From Chrysoporthe austroafricana (taxonomy: Eukaryota > Ascomycota > Sordariomycetes > Diaporthales > Cryphonectriaceae), in assembly GCA_001051155.2 (NCBI GenBank), contig JYIP02000009.1:1240001-1304000 (forward strand): a stretch of 64,000 nt of DNA, read 5' to 3'. Made by a program: the position numbers and the translations under genes. The notes beneath the pieces are model-generated. The model saw only the letters and a program-made list of their open reading frames with translations. It was not told the DNA's origin and ran no database searches. Shown piece by piece: positions 1-13,294 of this stretch. The first letter of the stretch is position 1. Every line of letters begins with the position of its first letter.

Positions 1-3
1 AGG

Positions 4-2009
4 TTACGTCAGGTCAATTATTGCCAGCTGGTCCAGAGACCTGGTAACGCCCTCGACCTTGTCCTTACCACCGCCGATCTGCGAGGACGAGGAGGAGCCA
101 GACCCGTCGTCCGCCGCTCTCCCGCCCTTTCCCTTCTCCTTCTGGCTCCACCGGCTCGCCACCATCTTCATGATCTCCTTCTGCGGGCTGCCCGGGTTCT
201 CTTCCCTGATGATCTTCATCTGCTCCTTCATGAACAGCTGGTACTCGCTCTCCTTGCCTGGCTTGGCCCTCGGCACCGGCTTCGTCTGCTTCAGCTCGCC
301 CTTACAGGCCCCGCATCGGTGCCGCTCGGTGTTGATGCTCTTGGAGTGGCGCTTGAACTCGACGCCGCACAGGGTGCATTCCCACACGTACTTGAAGTCG
401 ATGTCGTAGCTGTGCTTGGTGGTGACCTCGATGCCGCGGCTGCCGAACTCCCGCGTCACCCGGGCCGCCCAGCCCTTGAACTCCCGTCCGTGCGGGTTCG
501 TGGTCACACCCGAGACCATGAAGTTGGCCAGGTGGCAGAACTCGTGCGCGATGACGTTCAGCAGCCGGTGCGGATCATCGATGACCTTGGTGGACAGCTC
601 AATCGAGGCGTGGTGCCGGTGCTGTACCGCGACCGTCTCGCCGCCCGCGCCCTTCTGCCGGACCGTCTCGCGCCGCCAGTTCGCGCGCCCGGCGGTCGTA
701 TGCAGCTTGTTCGCCCACTCGATGCGGACCCCGCCGGTCGCGGCGGAGAGCTCCGCGATCCGCCCCTTGGTGATGCGCTCGTCGAGCTCGTGGAGGAACC
801 TGCTCGCCATCTCGTGCTTAGACTCGGAGAAGGCCTTCTTGGCGGCTCTCTGAGCGGCCACCTCGCTGGGTTCGCCTCTCTTCGTGGGGCTGCCGGCTCT
901 CTTGGAGGGGCTCTTGTTGGCAACCGAGGGTGGGAAGAGCTGCTTCTTGGGGGAGTGCTCATCGTTCCACTCGTCGATGAATTCTTGGTCCCAGAAGGTG
1001 TCCATGTGCGGGTTGTGGGGTGTGGCAGGAATGCGAGGGATCTTCTTGGTAGGAGAGACAAGGCCCTTGGGCTTCGAGAAGGGAGGTGAAGGTGGTGGTG
1101 TTGCAGGCCGTTCAATGTCTTCTGTGGGACTCCTGGATCTTGGCTGTCTAAACTCACGTCTAAGGGACATTGTTAGCAAGCATCCTTCGTGTACGAGGCG
1201 AGGTCATGGATAGCTTACATAGAGAATTTAGACGGAGGGTCCCCGAAATCAACGGAAGAAGACCTTTGCGAACTCTCCGTCTTCTTCAAGGGCTTGTTCT
1301 TGGCCTTGCCATCTCGTCCGTTTCTTGAACCATGTGTATCATACCGTCCCTCTGCCTCGAGAGCCTCAGCCAGCAGCTGTGAGCTTGGGCTCGGGCTCGG
1401 GCTGCGCTTCCTAAGCCTGGATGCCTCCTGCTTCTTGCCATCACCTCGCGTTGACTTGCCCTTGGATGAGGAGCGTTGCAGAATACCTCCCAGATCGAAG
1501 CTCTCATCCTCGAGATCTGAGCTCTGACTAGCCTCAAAATCGGACCCGTCATCCTCGTCCTCAGATTCTTCGTCGTCGTCGTCGTCGTCGTCCTCCTCCT
1601 CCTCCTCCTCCTCCTCAGAGAAACCCTCAATGATGGTATGCTCCTGGATTGACTCTGCCTCGGATGCATCATCAGCATCTACATCGGAGACCAGCGGTTT
1701 TGATTTCCTGGCTCGCAGCTCAATTTTCTGAGGTGTCAGGGACTTCCTCCTCTTCTCGTGAGTTGCGCCACCTTTGCATGGTGAATCTAACGAAGCAGTA
1801 CTGTCGAACGGTCGGAGCAGAGGATTGTTGGCGATGGGCCCGAGCTTCCTCCTCCTGACAGTGCTCTTAGGTGCAGTCTGGTCCGTCTGGGCCACTGGCG
1901 TTCCGACAGCCCTGTCTGGTGCCTTTGCTTTGAGCGACTGGATATCCTTCAGGTCGGGAAACTCCTCGTCGCTGGAGTCATCCCATACAATGCGCCGGCC
2001 CCTAGCCAT
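4..2009 (-). CDS. GCNA/SprT-like zinc metalloprotease-domain protein with acidic disordered N-terminus
   Basis: Two exons on the minus strand, 2009..1219 and 1159..4, flank a 59-nt intron (donor GTAAGC, branch GCTAAC, acceptor TTAG) and give about 648 aa. The start is the Met of MARGRRIVWDDSSDEE; an in-frame upstream Met would only add a hydrophobic leader unlikely for a nuclear protein. The first 260 residues are disordered and charged, with a run of Glu then Asp. Next come a SprT-like domain with the zinc-binding HEFCH motif at about 469-473, a zinc ribbon with CxxC pairs at about 525/528 and 546/549, and an HMG-box-like helix stretch at about 565-606. This order (acidic IDR, SprT, zinc ribbon, HMG-like) is that of GCNA/ACRC proteins, which act with Wss1/Spartan-type proteases on DNA-protein crosslinks. 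Nuclear genome-maintenance function is inferred from the family. The stop TAA is inside the window, so the gene is complete. Confidence 0.87.
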
Positions 2010-5000
2010 GGCTGCACTAACGATGCAATGTTTCAAGAGGCACCGAGGAATGAAAATGATTACAAGAATGAGTAGTTGGGCAACCGGCTTCTGTAGACTC
2101 GCTGACAGAAGTATGGAGGTCACCTTGCCTAAAAGTTCAAGTCAACAGTGGAGGCTGTTGCCAGGGAAACGGCCGCAAGACGGGAGGGCCCCCCTGCACC
2201 CGTCAGTGGACCGTTTGCTACAGATAGTACGGTCCGTACTGTCTCGTCTTAAGGACCAGCGGGTTCTCCTGTCATCCAGATGACCTCAGTAAGGAAATGC
2301 ACAGGGCGATGAAACTCTAGACCGAGATTTCGGCAGTGGTCATGTCGTCGACGACACTGCCGGGCACAGGAACCCGGCAGCTGGACCCAACGAGCTGAAC
2401 AAGCGCGAGTAATGCCGACGTTGGTGACCACGTTGAAACTTGCTTAAACCTGGCATGCCTACGGGCTCACGTCTCAAGACATGCCACTGTTTGGGGCTGA
2501 TGCCGTGTGACCTGAAACCAATCATCGTCAAGACGGACACTTTTGGCAGTACTGGTAGGCATCGATCGTGTGCCGGTGGTGCGAGAAACCATCCAGATCG
2601 CCACAACACGCTTTTCCCTGGGCCTCATCACGATCACGGTGAGCCTACACGCGGCCACCGCGCTATCGCCGTCCGCGGTGCAGAGACACGCGGCGGCTTG
2701 CATGCCATCATCTCCCGCGCCTGGGGTCGGTAAAGATTTTACTTTCTTTTTGCCTTTTTTTTTTTCTCCTTCTGCTTCTCCTTAGGGGGAAGGGCGGGGT
2801 TCAACATACTATGGTATATGCTGCTGCTGGCTCCTCGACAGGCTGCGGCCTCCCATCCGAGCCTGGTCGAGATTACTTTGCCTCGACTATCTTTTGCCTC
2901 TGGGCTCTTCCCTCGCAGTCCAATTCGTCCGCTCGGGAGGCCATTGTGTTGTAGGGAACCGTGCCACGCCGTGCCTAGCGTTGGCACGGCTCACCAAAAA
3001 GGGGAGGGACGGGAGCGCCGGGAATTAGCAGGTAGAACACAGTGCCAATAGCGAGGGTTGCCTTCCACGCTACATGCACAGTAGTCTGCCAGTGGATGCC
3101 AGCGGCCGTGGCAGGGGGTGGGGCGCCGCGCGGCAGTCCTGCAAGGTTGCTCGAGATTAGGCTGGCAGGTGGCTGGCACGGGCTGGCACGCTGGATGGCA
3201 AGTGCGGACGCAGATGCAAGTGCAGGCCGCACATGCAGGCAAGCAGGATGGAGCCCGCAGCAGCACGAGCCAACGGAAGGGCCGGTCAAAAATAGCATGC
3301 GCATCTCGGGGCCTGGCACCTGGGCGCCGCTGGGCGGCGGGAGAGGTAGCTCCCTAACACCGGCCCCGCCGCAATTTCCAGATGCCAGCCCGGGGGCTCA
3401 CGAGTGCCTGCAAGGGAATTGGTAAGCCGATACCGTACCGCAGACCGTGCCCTGTTCGCCTCCCCCCACCGGAAGATCCCACCCAAGATTCACCCGATTT
3501 CGTATCGGCCGCTGCAGCACTTCCGCGTAAGGTTTGTCACTCTGAATACGATGTCGTTGTGCCAGTGTGCGCGTGCGTGCGTGTATGTATGCGGAGTATG
3601 GTGTGTACTATCGAGCATTTGACGATCTCCGGTGCAGGCAGCTGACACCTTGTCTGCAGCTTGCAGGTCGCGCCGTACCCACCTGTGGAGGGAAGGATCC
3701 CGAGTTCTGGACTTCAAAGACCGCGGCGAGGCGAGAAGGGGGAAGTGGCGGTTGTGACGGTCAAGAACATCCTGATGCCTGGGTGGGGCCTGGCCTGTCT
3801 AATCTATAGTTCGCATCAAGAACATGAGAGCTGTGCATCAGATTTACTGGTACTATGGTACAGGCGCTTGCCGGACACACGCACACACATGCAGCTGAGC
3901 AGGCGGTAAGGTAGGAACCTGCTTCCATTTACCATCACGACGTCATCGAAGCTGGACAGGGAGGGAACAGGCCTCGACTTTTTTTTTTTTCTTCTTATGG
4001 TAGCACTACAGTGCTCCACTCCCCACCTGTATGCGGGAGCGTCGTCGACGCCCACAGTGCCGAGAAGCAGGACCTGCCAGGCGAAGATTGGGTCGCTCTC
4101 GGTACAGCGCAGCATGCCTGCCGTGCTGTCCCAATTACGAGCTCTGGTGCATTTTGTGAGTGTGTGTGGCTAACCGGAAGTGGTGGGAGGCCTTAGTGCC
4201 GCGTCCACGAAAGCGTAGAAGGCTCGTCAGGGGCAAGAGGAGGTGGAGAACGCATCAGCTCGTGGCTGACGATCCCGTCGAGCCACCCACCCATCGATCG
4301 AGGGACACCATGGGAATCTTCCGAATTGGATATCTGGCTCGACGGCTGTCAGCTGTCTATTGGCGGGCCGCCAGGCTGGCTCCGCGGATTGCAATCTTCA
4401 GTCAGTGAGGCTCAAATGACCGGGTATGATCAGTAGCGGAGGTGCTGGGATGATGCGATCAGCATGATGGATGGATGATCCCGTATATGAGGCAGGCCCG
4501 GCCGCGAGGTCGACCAACCCGAAGATTGTGAGCGACGCTTGTCGCCATGCCCGCTGCCACAAACCGCCGAGCCGGGCATCTTAGCTCGAGACCAGCTCCG
4601 TAACGGTCGAGAGTCGTCTTGCCGCGCCCCGAAAAGAAGACGTTCCTGAATCAGATCGCGTGGGAAAAAAGATGAGGCAAGGTTTCCGCTGAACGGACGA
4701 GCGCGCTTTCGTGGTCCGTCTCCACGTCTGGCCCAACATGGCGGGACGGATCATCAAGCCTTTTCGGCTGTCGATCTGCTGGGTACGAAGTCGCCTTACT
4801 CGCTACCACGTTCGTGCACAGTAGTACTTTAGAAGGCTACCTCCGGACGCCTTCTGAAGATCATGGCCGGAAATCCGCCTGGACTGCCATACATAGCACT
4901 GTGGTACGCGGCGCCGCTGGTCCTTCTGATCTCGATCGCAGCCCTCTACAGACTGCCCGAGTGCCATAGCTGAGGCCCTCTCCTGCGATAAGAGCCTGGA

Positions 5001-7018
5001 AGACTAGAGAGGCAGACTGCTGCCGCGGGCCTCTGGCAAGATAACGAGGCACGAGCCCGCTAGAGATCGAAGCTGCCCCAGCGATAGATGACACTACTAT
5101 ACTCAGTACCATGTACCCGGTAGTATGCAAAGTCCGGACGGAGGCATCTCGATGCACCGTAGCTAATGCTGTCGAAACCTGCCCGGCCCTGGGTATGGTG
5201 CTCATTGGCCGGCTGGCTGGCAGGATTGGTTGCAGGTCAGGCCAGGGGCACGAGCACCGCCACCTCGGAACACCGTTTCGCCCGCTGGCCTGCTGCTCGT
5301 TACGTTGTCGCTCCTTGCTCATTTCGGACGCCCAGGAGTTGATTGATCGCCTCTATCCGCGCCATCAGCAGGGATTGCCCCAGCAGACCTCATGAATCGG
5401 CAGCGACCATCTCTCCTCAATGCGATCGGGGGATTGTTAGAGCTTTCCGTACCTCCGTAGAACGGGCTTGACTGCTCCCCACCGTGTCAAGACGTCGGGT
5501 CGTTGACGGCTCACGAAGCCTGTCGATACATCGACCAAGCCGATACCACGGCGCCCAGAGATAGAGCCTGGTTGATCCATAGTACAGGACTTCGTAGATT
5601 GCAGCTGCACATTGGAGCACCGTGACTGACGGTAAGGTAAGATGTGGATGGGATGGGGTGGGGAGGGGGGAGGGGGGGAGACTCAGATTGGCCGTTGGGC
5701 CCATGTACATACAGTGTGGGAATTGAGCATGTCAACAGGTCGACTCCTGGCACCTGCAGCCTCCTTTTCCCCTTGCCCCTTTCTTTCCTCCCGCTGGCCA
5801 CCCCCAATCAATCATGCCCTTCTGCTGAATCTGCCACCCGCCCGCCCAGTCGCACTTGCCAGGCTGGTACGCACGCTGCCACCAACACCTAACTAACCTT
5901 GCCCGTCTGAGTGGCACGGATGGGACCCGTTGGGCTACTGCTTGCATGACAGAGAAATCTAAGCCGGCCATCCAACTTTCCTGATTCCTTGATTTTCTGA
6001 CCATCTCTCGACTAACCTCCCCTTTTTTTCCCTCTTCCTATTCCTATCACCACCCACACACTCGCTCCCCTCTTTTTCCCTTCCCTTCCCTTCTGCACCT
6101 CGACACCTTCGTCGTGCACATCTTCCTCTCCGGCGCCTTGTTTCGTCATCCCTTGTCGGCAGTGCTAGAAGGCGCACCGACTTGCCGCTCGCTGAAGTCA
6201 ACCACCGCGAGGGGGACCTGGGTGTCGACAGCGGGTCTTGGGTCCGGACCATCCCACCTTCACCAGGTCAGCAGCGGCCATCCAGCCAGCCGGCAGCCCC
6301 AAGCTTCCCCTCCTTTGGCCTCTGGGATGGGCGAGACTGACCAGGTCACCACTAGAACAGAACCCCAACGCCCGATCGAAAGAACACGCCCGACGGGCTC
6401 TGCGACCGTGACCGAGGAGCGACTTGTCCGCAGGAGAAGGGACAGGAAGAAGGCGACGAATTCGAGGAGATCAGGAAAACAAGACAACAACAGCATCGCC
6501 TAATCAATTCATCCCTCCACCGCCGAGAGGCACGAAGGTGCGCAGAGGCAGGAGCAAACAAAGGAAGGAAGCGGCTGCCGCGATCCGGCAGCTCTTTTTT
6601 TAGGCCGCTCCTACCTACACCCGCAGCCGCCAGCTTGGGGGTTTGACTGGCACCACGGCCTTTCTCTCTCACACACTTGGCAACGCAAGCATACTCTTGC
6701 TCCCGCTCGGTTTCTCCCTGTTTCGTAATCTTGGATTGCGCTCACTCTTTTTCTCCCGCCTACCGAAATCCACTGCAGTTGCGTCTCGGCCGCCTTGAGT
6801 CGCATCGTACTGCACCTGTTCCTTCGTTCAGCAGCATTTTGGACTAATCGACAGCGACACCTGTTCGTTTCGAGGCACTTGGTCGGCAAGTCGGTTCACC
6901 GAACTTTATTTGATTTCTTAATCCCGCGCCGCTCGACTTTCCAGGCTTTACTGTCGGTGTCGACAGGTTGATTGATTAATCTTCTGGTTGCTACTGGATC
7001 TGATTCTCGAGACACCAC
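2010..7018. other. Long gene-free stretch upstream of FKS1
   Basis: About 5 kb with only short overlapping open frames and no recognisable domain or convincing exon pair. It contains a GT-rich patch near 3560-3600, a G-rich run near 5655-5690, and a pyrimidine-rich zone from about 5990 to 7018 that probably belongs to the FKS1 promoter or leader. The left end carries the promoter of the minus-strand GCNA-like gene. Confidence 0.6.
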
Positions 7019-7365
7019 ATGAGTCTTTTGATTGGTAAGTTGCAGCTCCTAGCTCCCTCGCCCCAGCAACTCCGATCCCTATCTGGAACTTCTGCAACAC
7101 GAACGCGGATGCCCCTAGCGCCTGACGCAAGACCACGCCTAACCTCTTCCCGCCCTCCCTTCGCGTGCTTGCGTGCTGCGCCAGTATCGCGCCGCGGACT
7201 TGCTGGCTCGCCTCGCTGGCACCCAGCTTCCTTCCGCACAACAAGCAAGACCTACACCATCGAATTGCCGCCACGAACCCCTCCAGAGCTGCCAATGCTG
7301 CACCTGTACCTACCCGGATGATCAATCAACTGACCCCATGTTTTGAAACAGACATTTAATTCACC
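7019..7365 (+). promoter_or_regulatory. FKS1 5' leader with a probable intron that creates a 7-codon upstream ORF
   Basis: A strong donor (GGTAAGT, intron from 7035) and an acceptor ending at 7351, with a CTGAC branch-like motif near 7330, define a 317-nt leader intron. After splicing, the ATG at 7019 opens a short frame, MSLLIDI, whose TAA (7357-7359) ends six bases before the FKS1 ATG at 7366. Unspliced, the same ATG runs about 100 codons into the intron. Translation of this upstream ORF is an inference; only the motifs and frame are seen. Confidence 0.5.
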
Positions 7366-10300
7366 ATGTCGGGATACCCGAACCACCAGGAGTATGATGA
7401 TGGCTACGGCCACCATCAGCAGGGGAACACCGATTCCTACTACGACAACGAGCAGGGCCAGTACTATGACCAGAACGGCTACGATGCTCACGGGGGAGCT
7501 CACGGAGAGGGACACGATGGCTACTACGACGAGTCGTAAGTTCTTGCTGCAGCCCTGACCTCTTCCACCCGTGCTGACCAGGCGTCTCTTCTCAGGGGCT
7601 ACTATAATGCCGATGCTAGCAACCCTTACCATCAGGACGGTGGCTACTATGAAAATCACGAACAGCAAGAGGGCTACTACCAGGACGGCTATTATGAGCA
7701 AGGGTACGATCAGGGTGGCTATGGCGCCAGTGGGCAGCGTCGCGGAGGATCCGAAGAGGACTCCGAAACCTTTAGCGACTTCACCATGAGGTCCGACATG
7801 GCGCGCGCTGCCGATATGGACTACTACGGCCGCGGCGACGAGCGGTACAGCGGCTATCAAGATGGCCAAGGTGGCCGCGGCTACCGCCCACCTTCCTCCC
7901 AGATATCCTACGGTGGTAATCGCTCATCAGGCGCTTCCACTCCCAACTATGCGATGGACTACGGCAATGTTCTTCCTGCTGGTCAGCGCTCTCGGGAGCC
8001 CTACCCGGCATGGACATCCGATGCCCAAATACCTCTTTCCAAAGAGGAGATCGAAGATATCTTTATCGACCTTGCCAACAAGTTCGGCTTTCAGCGAGAT
8101 AGCATGCGCAACATGTACGACCACCTCATGACGCTGCTCGACTCGCGAGCCTCCCGCATGACCCCGAACCAGGCCCTGCTTTCACTGCACGCCGACTACA
8201 TTGGCGGAGACAACGCGAACTACCGAAAGTGGTATTTCGCTGCGCATCTCGACCTGGACGATGCCGTTGGGTTTGCGAACATGAAAGGGTCCAAGTCTAA
8301 GAAGAAGGCCAACAAGAAGAAGAAGGGTGCCGAGGAAGAACAGACTCTCGAGGATCTCGAGGGCGACAACTCCCTCGAGGCCGCAGAGTTCCGTTGGAAG
8401 ACCAGGATGAACCGCATGTCCCAACACGACCGTGTGCGACAGCTGGGTCTCTACCTGCTGTGCTGGGGCGAGGCCAACCAGGTCCGTTTCATGCCCGAGT
8501 GTCTGTGCTTCGTCTTCAAGTGCGCAGACGACTACTTGAACTCTCCGGCTTGCCAGAACTCTGTGGAACCCGTGCCGGAGTACACGTTCTTGAATAACTG
8601 TATCACCCCTCTGTACCAGTACTGCAGAGATCAGGGTTACGAAATTCTGAACGGTGTCTATGTCCGCCGCGAGCGTGACCACCACAAGATCATCGGCTAC
8701 GATGACTGCAACCAGCTCTTCTGGTATCCTGAGGGCATTGAGCGTATCGTCCTGGAGGATAAGTCTAGGCTGGTCGACGTACCGCCGGCCGAGCGTTACC
8801 TGAAGCTCAAGGATGTGGCCTGGAAGAAGTGCTTCTTCAAGACATACAAGGAGACGCGTTCCTGGTTCCATCTGCTCACCAACTTCAACCGTATCTGGGT
8901 CATCCACCTGACCGTTTGGTGGATGTTCACCACTCACAACACACCCGAACTGCTGGTTCCGAACTACGAACAGCAGGTCAACCAGGAGCCTCCCGCTTCC
9001 GCTCAGTGGGCCATTGCCGGTTTCGGTGGTGGTATCGCATCTATGATTCAGATCTTGGCCACTCTCGCCGAGTGGGCGTATGTTCCTAGGAGGTGGGCTG
9101 GAGCCCAGCATCTCACCAAGCGCCTGCTCTTCCTGATCTTGGTCTTTGTCATCAATGTTGGCCCGGGCGTCTACGTCTTCCTGCCACAGAGCACAGTGGC
9201 GGAATACAACGCCCACCAGGACACTACGATTGCACTGATTCTCGGTATTGTGCAGTTCTTTGTCGCCATCGCCACATTCATCTTCTTCGCCATTATGCCT
9301 CTCGGTGGGCTGTTCGGCAGCTACTTGTCGAGCAAGAAGTCGCGGCGTTATGTGGCCAGTCAGACCTTCACTGCCAGCTGGCCTCACCTCAAGGGCAACG
9401 ACAGGGCCATGTCCTATGGTCTCTGGGCTGTCATTTTCGGTGGCAAGTTCGGCGAGTCTTACGGTTTCCTGACTTTGTCGTTCCGTGACCCGGTACGCTA
9501 CCTGTACATCATGGACACTAGCAGCTGTCTAGGTGACAAGTACATCGGCGCCGTTCTTTGCAAACACCAGCCGGCGATCACTCTCGCGTTGATGGCGATG
9601 ACAGACTTGATCTTCTTCTTCTTGGACACCTACCTGTGGTATGTCCTGTTGAACGCTGTCGTCTCTATCGCTCGGTCTTTCTACCTTGGTTCTTCTATCT
9701 GGACGCCCTGGAGGAATATCTACTCTCGCCTTCCTAAGCGTATCTACTCCAAGGTGTTAGCCACCACGGATATGGAGATCAAGTACAAGCCCAAGGTTCT
9801 TATCTCCCAGATCTGGAACGCCATTGTCATCTCTATGTACCGGGAACATCTTCTGGCTATCGACCACGTGCAGAAGCTCCTCTACCACCAGGTGCCATCT
9901 GAGCAGGAGGGCAAGCGGACACTGCGTGCCCCCACCTTCTTCGTCTCCCAGGAGGACCACTCATTCAAGACAGAGTTCTTCCCCAGCCAAAGCGAGGCGG
10001 AGCGTCGAATCTCTTTCTTCGCACAGTCCCTGTCTACGCCCATCCCTGAACCGCTTCCGGTCGACAACATGCCGACCTTCACTGTCCTGATCCCTCACTA
10101 CAGCGAGAAGATCCTGTTGTCTCTCCGAGAGATCATTCGTGAGGACGAGCCGTACTCCCGCGTGACGCTTCTAGAATACCTCAAGCAGCTGCACCCTCAC
10201 GAGTGGGACTGCTTCGTCAAGGACACCAAGATCCTGTCTGATGAGACTGCACAGTACAACGGCGATGAGGAGAAGGCTGAGAAGGATACAGCCAAGAGCA

Positions 10301-13294
10301 AGATCGATGACCTCCCCTTCTACTGCATTGGTTTCAAGTCGTCTGCCCCAGAGTACACGCTCCGAACTCGTATCTGGGCGTCTCTCCGTTTCCAGACACT
10401 GTACCGTACAATCTCCGGTTTCATGAACTACAGCCGTGCGATCAAGCTGCTGTACCGCGTCGAGAACCCCGAGGTGGTGCAGATGTTTGGTGGTAACTCT
10501 GACAAGCTCGAGCGCGAGCTCGAGCGCATGGCCCGTCGCAAGTTCAAGATCTGCGTCTCCATGCAGCGTTATGCCAAGTTCAAGAAGGAGGAGATGGAGA
10601 ATGCCGAATTCCTCCTGCGCGCTTATCCCGACCTGCAGATCGCCTACCTTGATGAAGAACCGCCTGCCAACGAGGGTGAGGAGCCCCGCCTGTACTCGGC
10701 GCTCATCGACGGTCACTCCGAGATCATGGAGAACGGCATGCGCAAGCCTAAGTTCCGCATTCAACTGTCCGGTAACCCCATCTTGGGTGATGGCAAATCT
10801 GACAACCAGAACCACTCGATCATCTTCTACCGTGGCGAGTACATCCAGCTCATTGATGCCAACCAGGACAACTATCTGGAGGAGTGCTTGAAGATCCGAA
10901 GCGTTCTTGCCGAGTTCGAGGAGATGAAGACTGACAACGTCTCGCCTTACACTCCTGGTGTCAAGACCAACAGTCCTGCCCCTGTCGCTATTCTCGGTGC
11001 CCGTGAATACATTTTCTCCGAGAACATCGGTATTCTTGGTGACGTTGCTGCTGGAAAGGAGCAAACGTTCGGTACCCTCTTCGCCCGTACACTGGCTCAG
11101 ATCGGCGGCAAGCTTCATTATGGTCACCCTGATTTCCTGAACGGTATCTTCATGACCACCCGAGGTGGTGTCTCCAAGGCACAAAAGGGTTTGCATCTCA
11201 ACGAGGATATCTACGCTGGTATGAACGCAGTCCTTCGTGGAGGCCGCATCAAGCACTGTGAATACTTCCAGTGTGGTAAAGGTCGTGATTTGGGTTTCGG
11301 GTCCATTCTCAACTTCACAACCAAGATCGGCACGGGCATGGGTGAACAGTTGCTCTCGCGAGAGTATTACTACCTCGGAACCCAGCTCCCTCTGGATCGG
11401 TTTCTCTCGTTCTACTACGCCCACGCTGGTTTCCACGTGCAGAACATGTTCATTATGCTTTCAGTACATCTGTTCATGATCTGCCTCATTAATCTTGGGT
11501 CGCTCAAGCACGAAACCATCCCTTGCGAGTACAACAGCAACGTCCCTATCACAGATCCACTGTACCCAACTGGATGCGCCAACACGGTTGCGCTTACTAA
11601 CTGGGTCTGGCGCTGCGTCATCTCCATTATTTTCGTCATCTTCCTTGCCTTCGTGCCTCTGGTCGTCCAGGAACTTACGGAGCGTGGTTTCCTGCGTGCA
11701 TCCACCCGTCTGGCCAAGCAGATTTGCTCCCTGTCGCCCATCTTCGAAGTCTTCGTCTGTCAGATCTACGCCAACTCAGTATCCAACAACTTGTCCTTCG
11801 GAGGTGCCAGGTACATCGGTACTGGTCGTGGTTTCGCAACTGCTCGCATCCCCTTCGGCATCCTGTTCTCGCGTTTTGCCGGCCCTTCGATCTACTTCGG
11901 AGCTCGTATGCTGTTGATGTTGCTCTTTGCGACCTTGACAATCTGGCAGGCTGCGCTCGTCTACTTCTGGATGTCGCTTTTGGCTTTGTGCATCGCACCG
12001 TTCCTGTACAACCCTCATCAGTTCGCCTGGAACGATTTCTTCATCGACTATCGTGAATTCCTGCGCTGGCTTTCTCGTGGCAACTCGGTCTCGCACGCCT
12101 CGTCCTGGATCTCTTACTGCCGCCTGTCTCGGACCCGGCTTACTGGTTACAAGCGCAAGGTTGTAGGCGAGCCTTCTGGCAAGCTGTCGGCCGACGTGCC
12201 TCGTGCGCACCTTACGAATGTGTTCTTTGCCGAGGTTCTCGGTCCTCTGATGTTGGTTCTCGTCACTCTCATCCCGTACCTGTTCATCAATGCGCAAACC
12301 GGCGTCCACAACACCGGAGGAGTCTTGAAGGACAACGATACATCAGCTACGCCCACTGCAGCGCTGCTTCGAGTCGGCATTGTGGCCTTTGCGCCCATCG
12401 GCGTCAATGCGGGAGTGTGTGGGATCATGTTCTTCATGGCATGTCTCATGGGTCCTCTCCTGAGCATGTGCTGCAAGAAATTTGGTAGCGTGCTTGCGGC
12501 AATCGCACATGCCCTTGCGGTCATTATGCTCCTAGTCTTCTTCGAAGTCATGTACTTCCTCGAGGGTTTTAACTTCACCCGGACCATGAGCGGCATGATC
12601 GCAGTGGTTGCCATCCAGCGATTCGTGATGAAGCTGATCATCACGTTCGCCCTCACGAGAGAAATGAAGACCGATCAGGCTAACATTGCCTTCTGGACGG
12701 GCAAGTGGTACTCGATGGGTTGGCATACGGTTTCCCAGCCGGCCCGTGAATTCCTCTGCAAGATCACTGAGCTGTGCTTCTTCGCCGGCGACTTCATCTT
12801 GGGACATGCACTGCTGTTCATAATGTGTCCAGTCATCCTCATCCCCAAGGTGGACATGCTGCACTCGATCATGCTCTTCTGGCTGCGGCCAAGGTACGTC
12901 TCCGCGCGAAACCCCTCCCCGCCCTCATGTGACAAGATACTAACGTTCTGCCCGCAGTCGGCAAATCCGGCCACCCATCTACTCATTGAAGCAGTCGAAG
13001 CTGAGGAGAAAGAGAGTGTTCCGCTACGCCCTTCTCTACTTCGTGCTACTGGTCCTCTTCCTGGCACTACTCATCGCCCCATCGATTGCGGGCAAGTTCG
13101 TGCCAAGCTCGATCGACAGCCTGCTCTCCAGCACCGACTTGATACAACCCACGGGGCAGGACAACAACGATACTATCGGTCATACGCAGACCGGTACGGG
13201 TGCGTCGGACTACTCCGGGGCTCTGTTGACGGTGACGGCTTCGGCTTCGGCCTCGTCAACGTCGTCGACGAACGGCAAGTTGAAGCTCTTTTAA
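7366..13294 (+). CDS. FKS1: 1,3-beta-glucan synthase catalytic subunit
   Basis: Three exons, 7366..7535, 7596..12893 and 12958..13294, with introns of 60 and 64 nt (the second has a perfect TACTAAC branch point), give about 1934 aa, the normal length for Fks1. The protein makes the main wall glucan from UDP-glucose at the plasma membrane, under Rho1 control (family knowledge). The first 150 residues are Gly/Tyr/Gln-rich and end in the typical [20 protein letters not shown] stretch. Then come the FKS1 N-terminal domain, a first block of membrane helices, a large cytosolic glucan synthase domain, and a second helix block reaching [17 protein letters not shown]. Echinocandin hot spot 1 reads FLTLSFRDP (681-689). 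Hot spot 2 reads NWVWRCVIS (1392-1400), differing from the yeast DWVRRYTLS pattern. The short C-terminal tail is Ser/Thr/Ala-rich. Confidence 0.97.

Noticed and set aside
4861..5322. 153-codon minus-strand frame in the FKS1 upstream region
   Set aside because: No domain, no signal peptide and no plausible exon context.
8182..9387. 401-codon open frame antisense to FKS1
   Set aside because: It lies wholly inside a conserved coding exon on the other strand; such shadows arise from the codon bias of the real gene, and the product has no domain.
10171..11436. 421-codon open frame antisense to FKS1
   Set aside because: Same reason: a codon-bias shadow over the glucan synthase domain.
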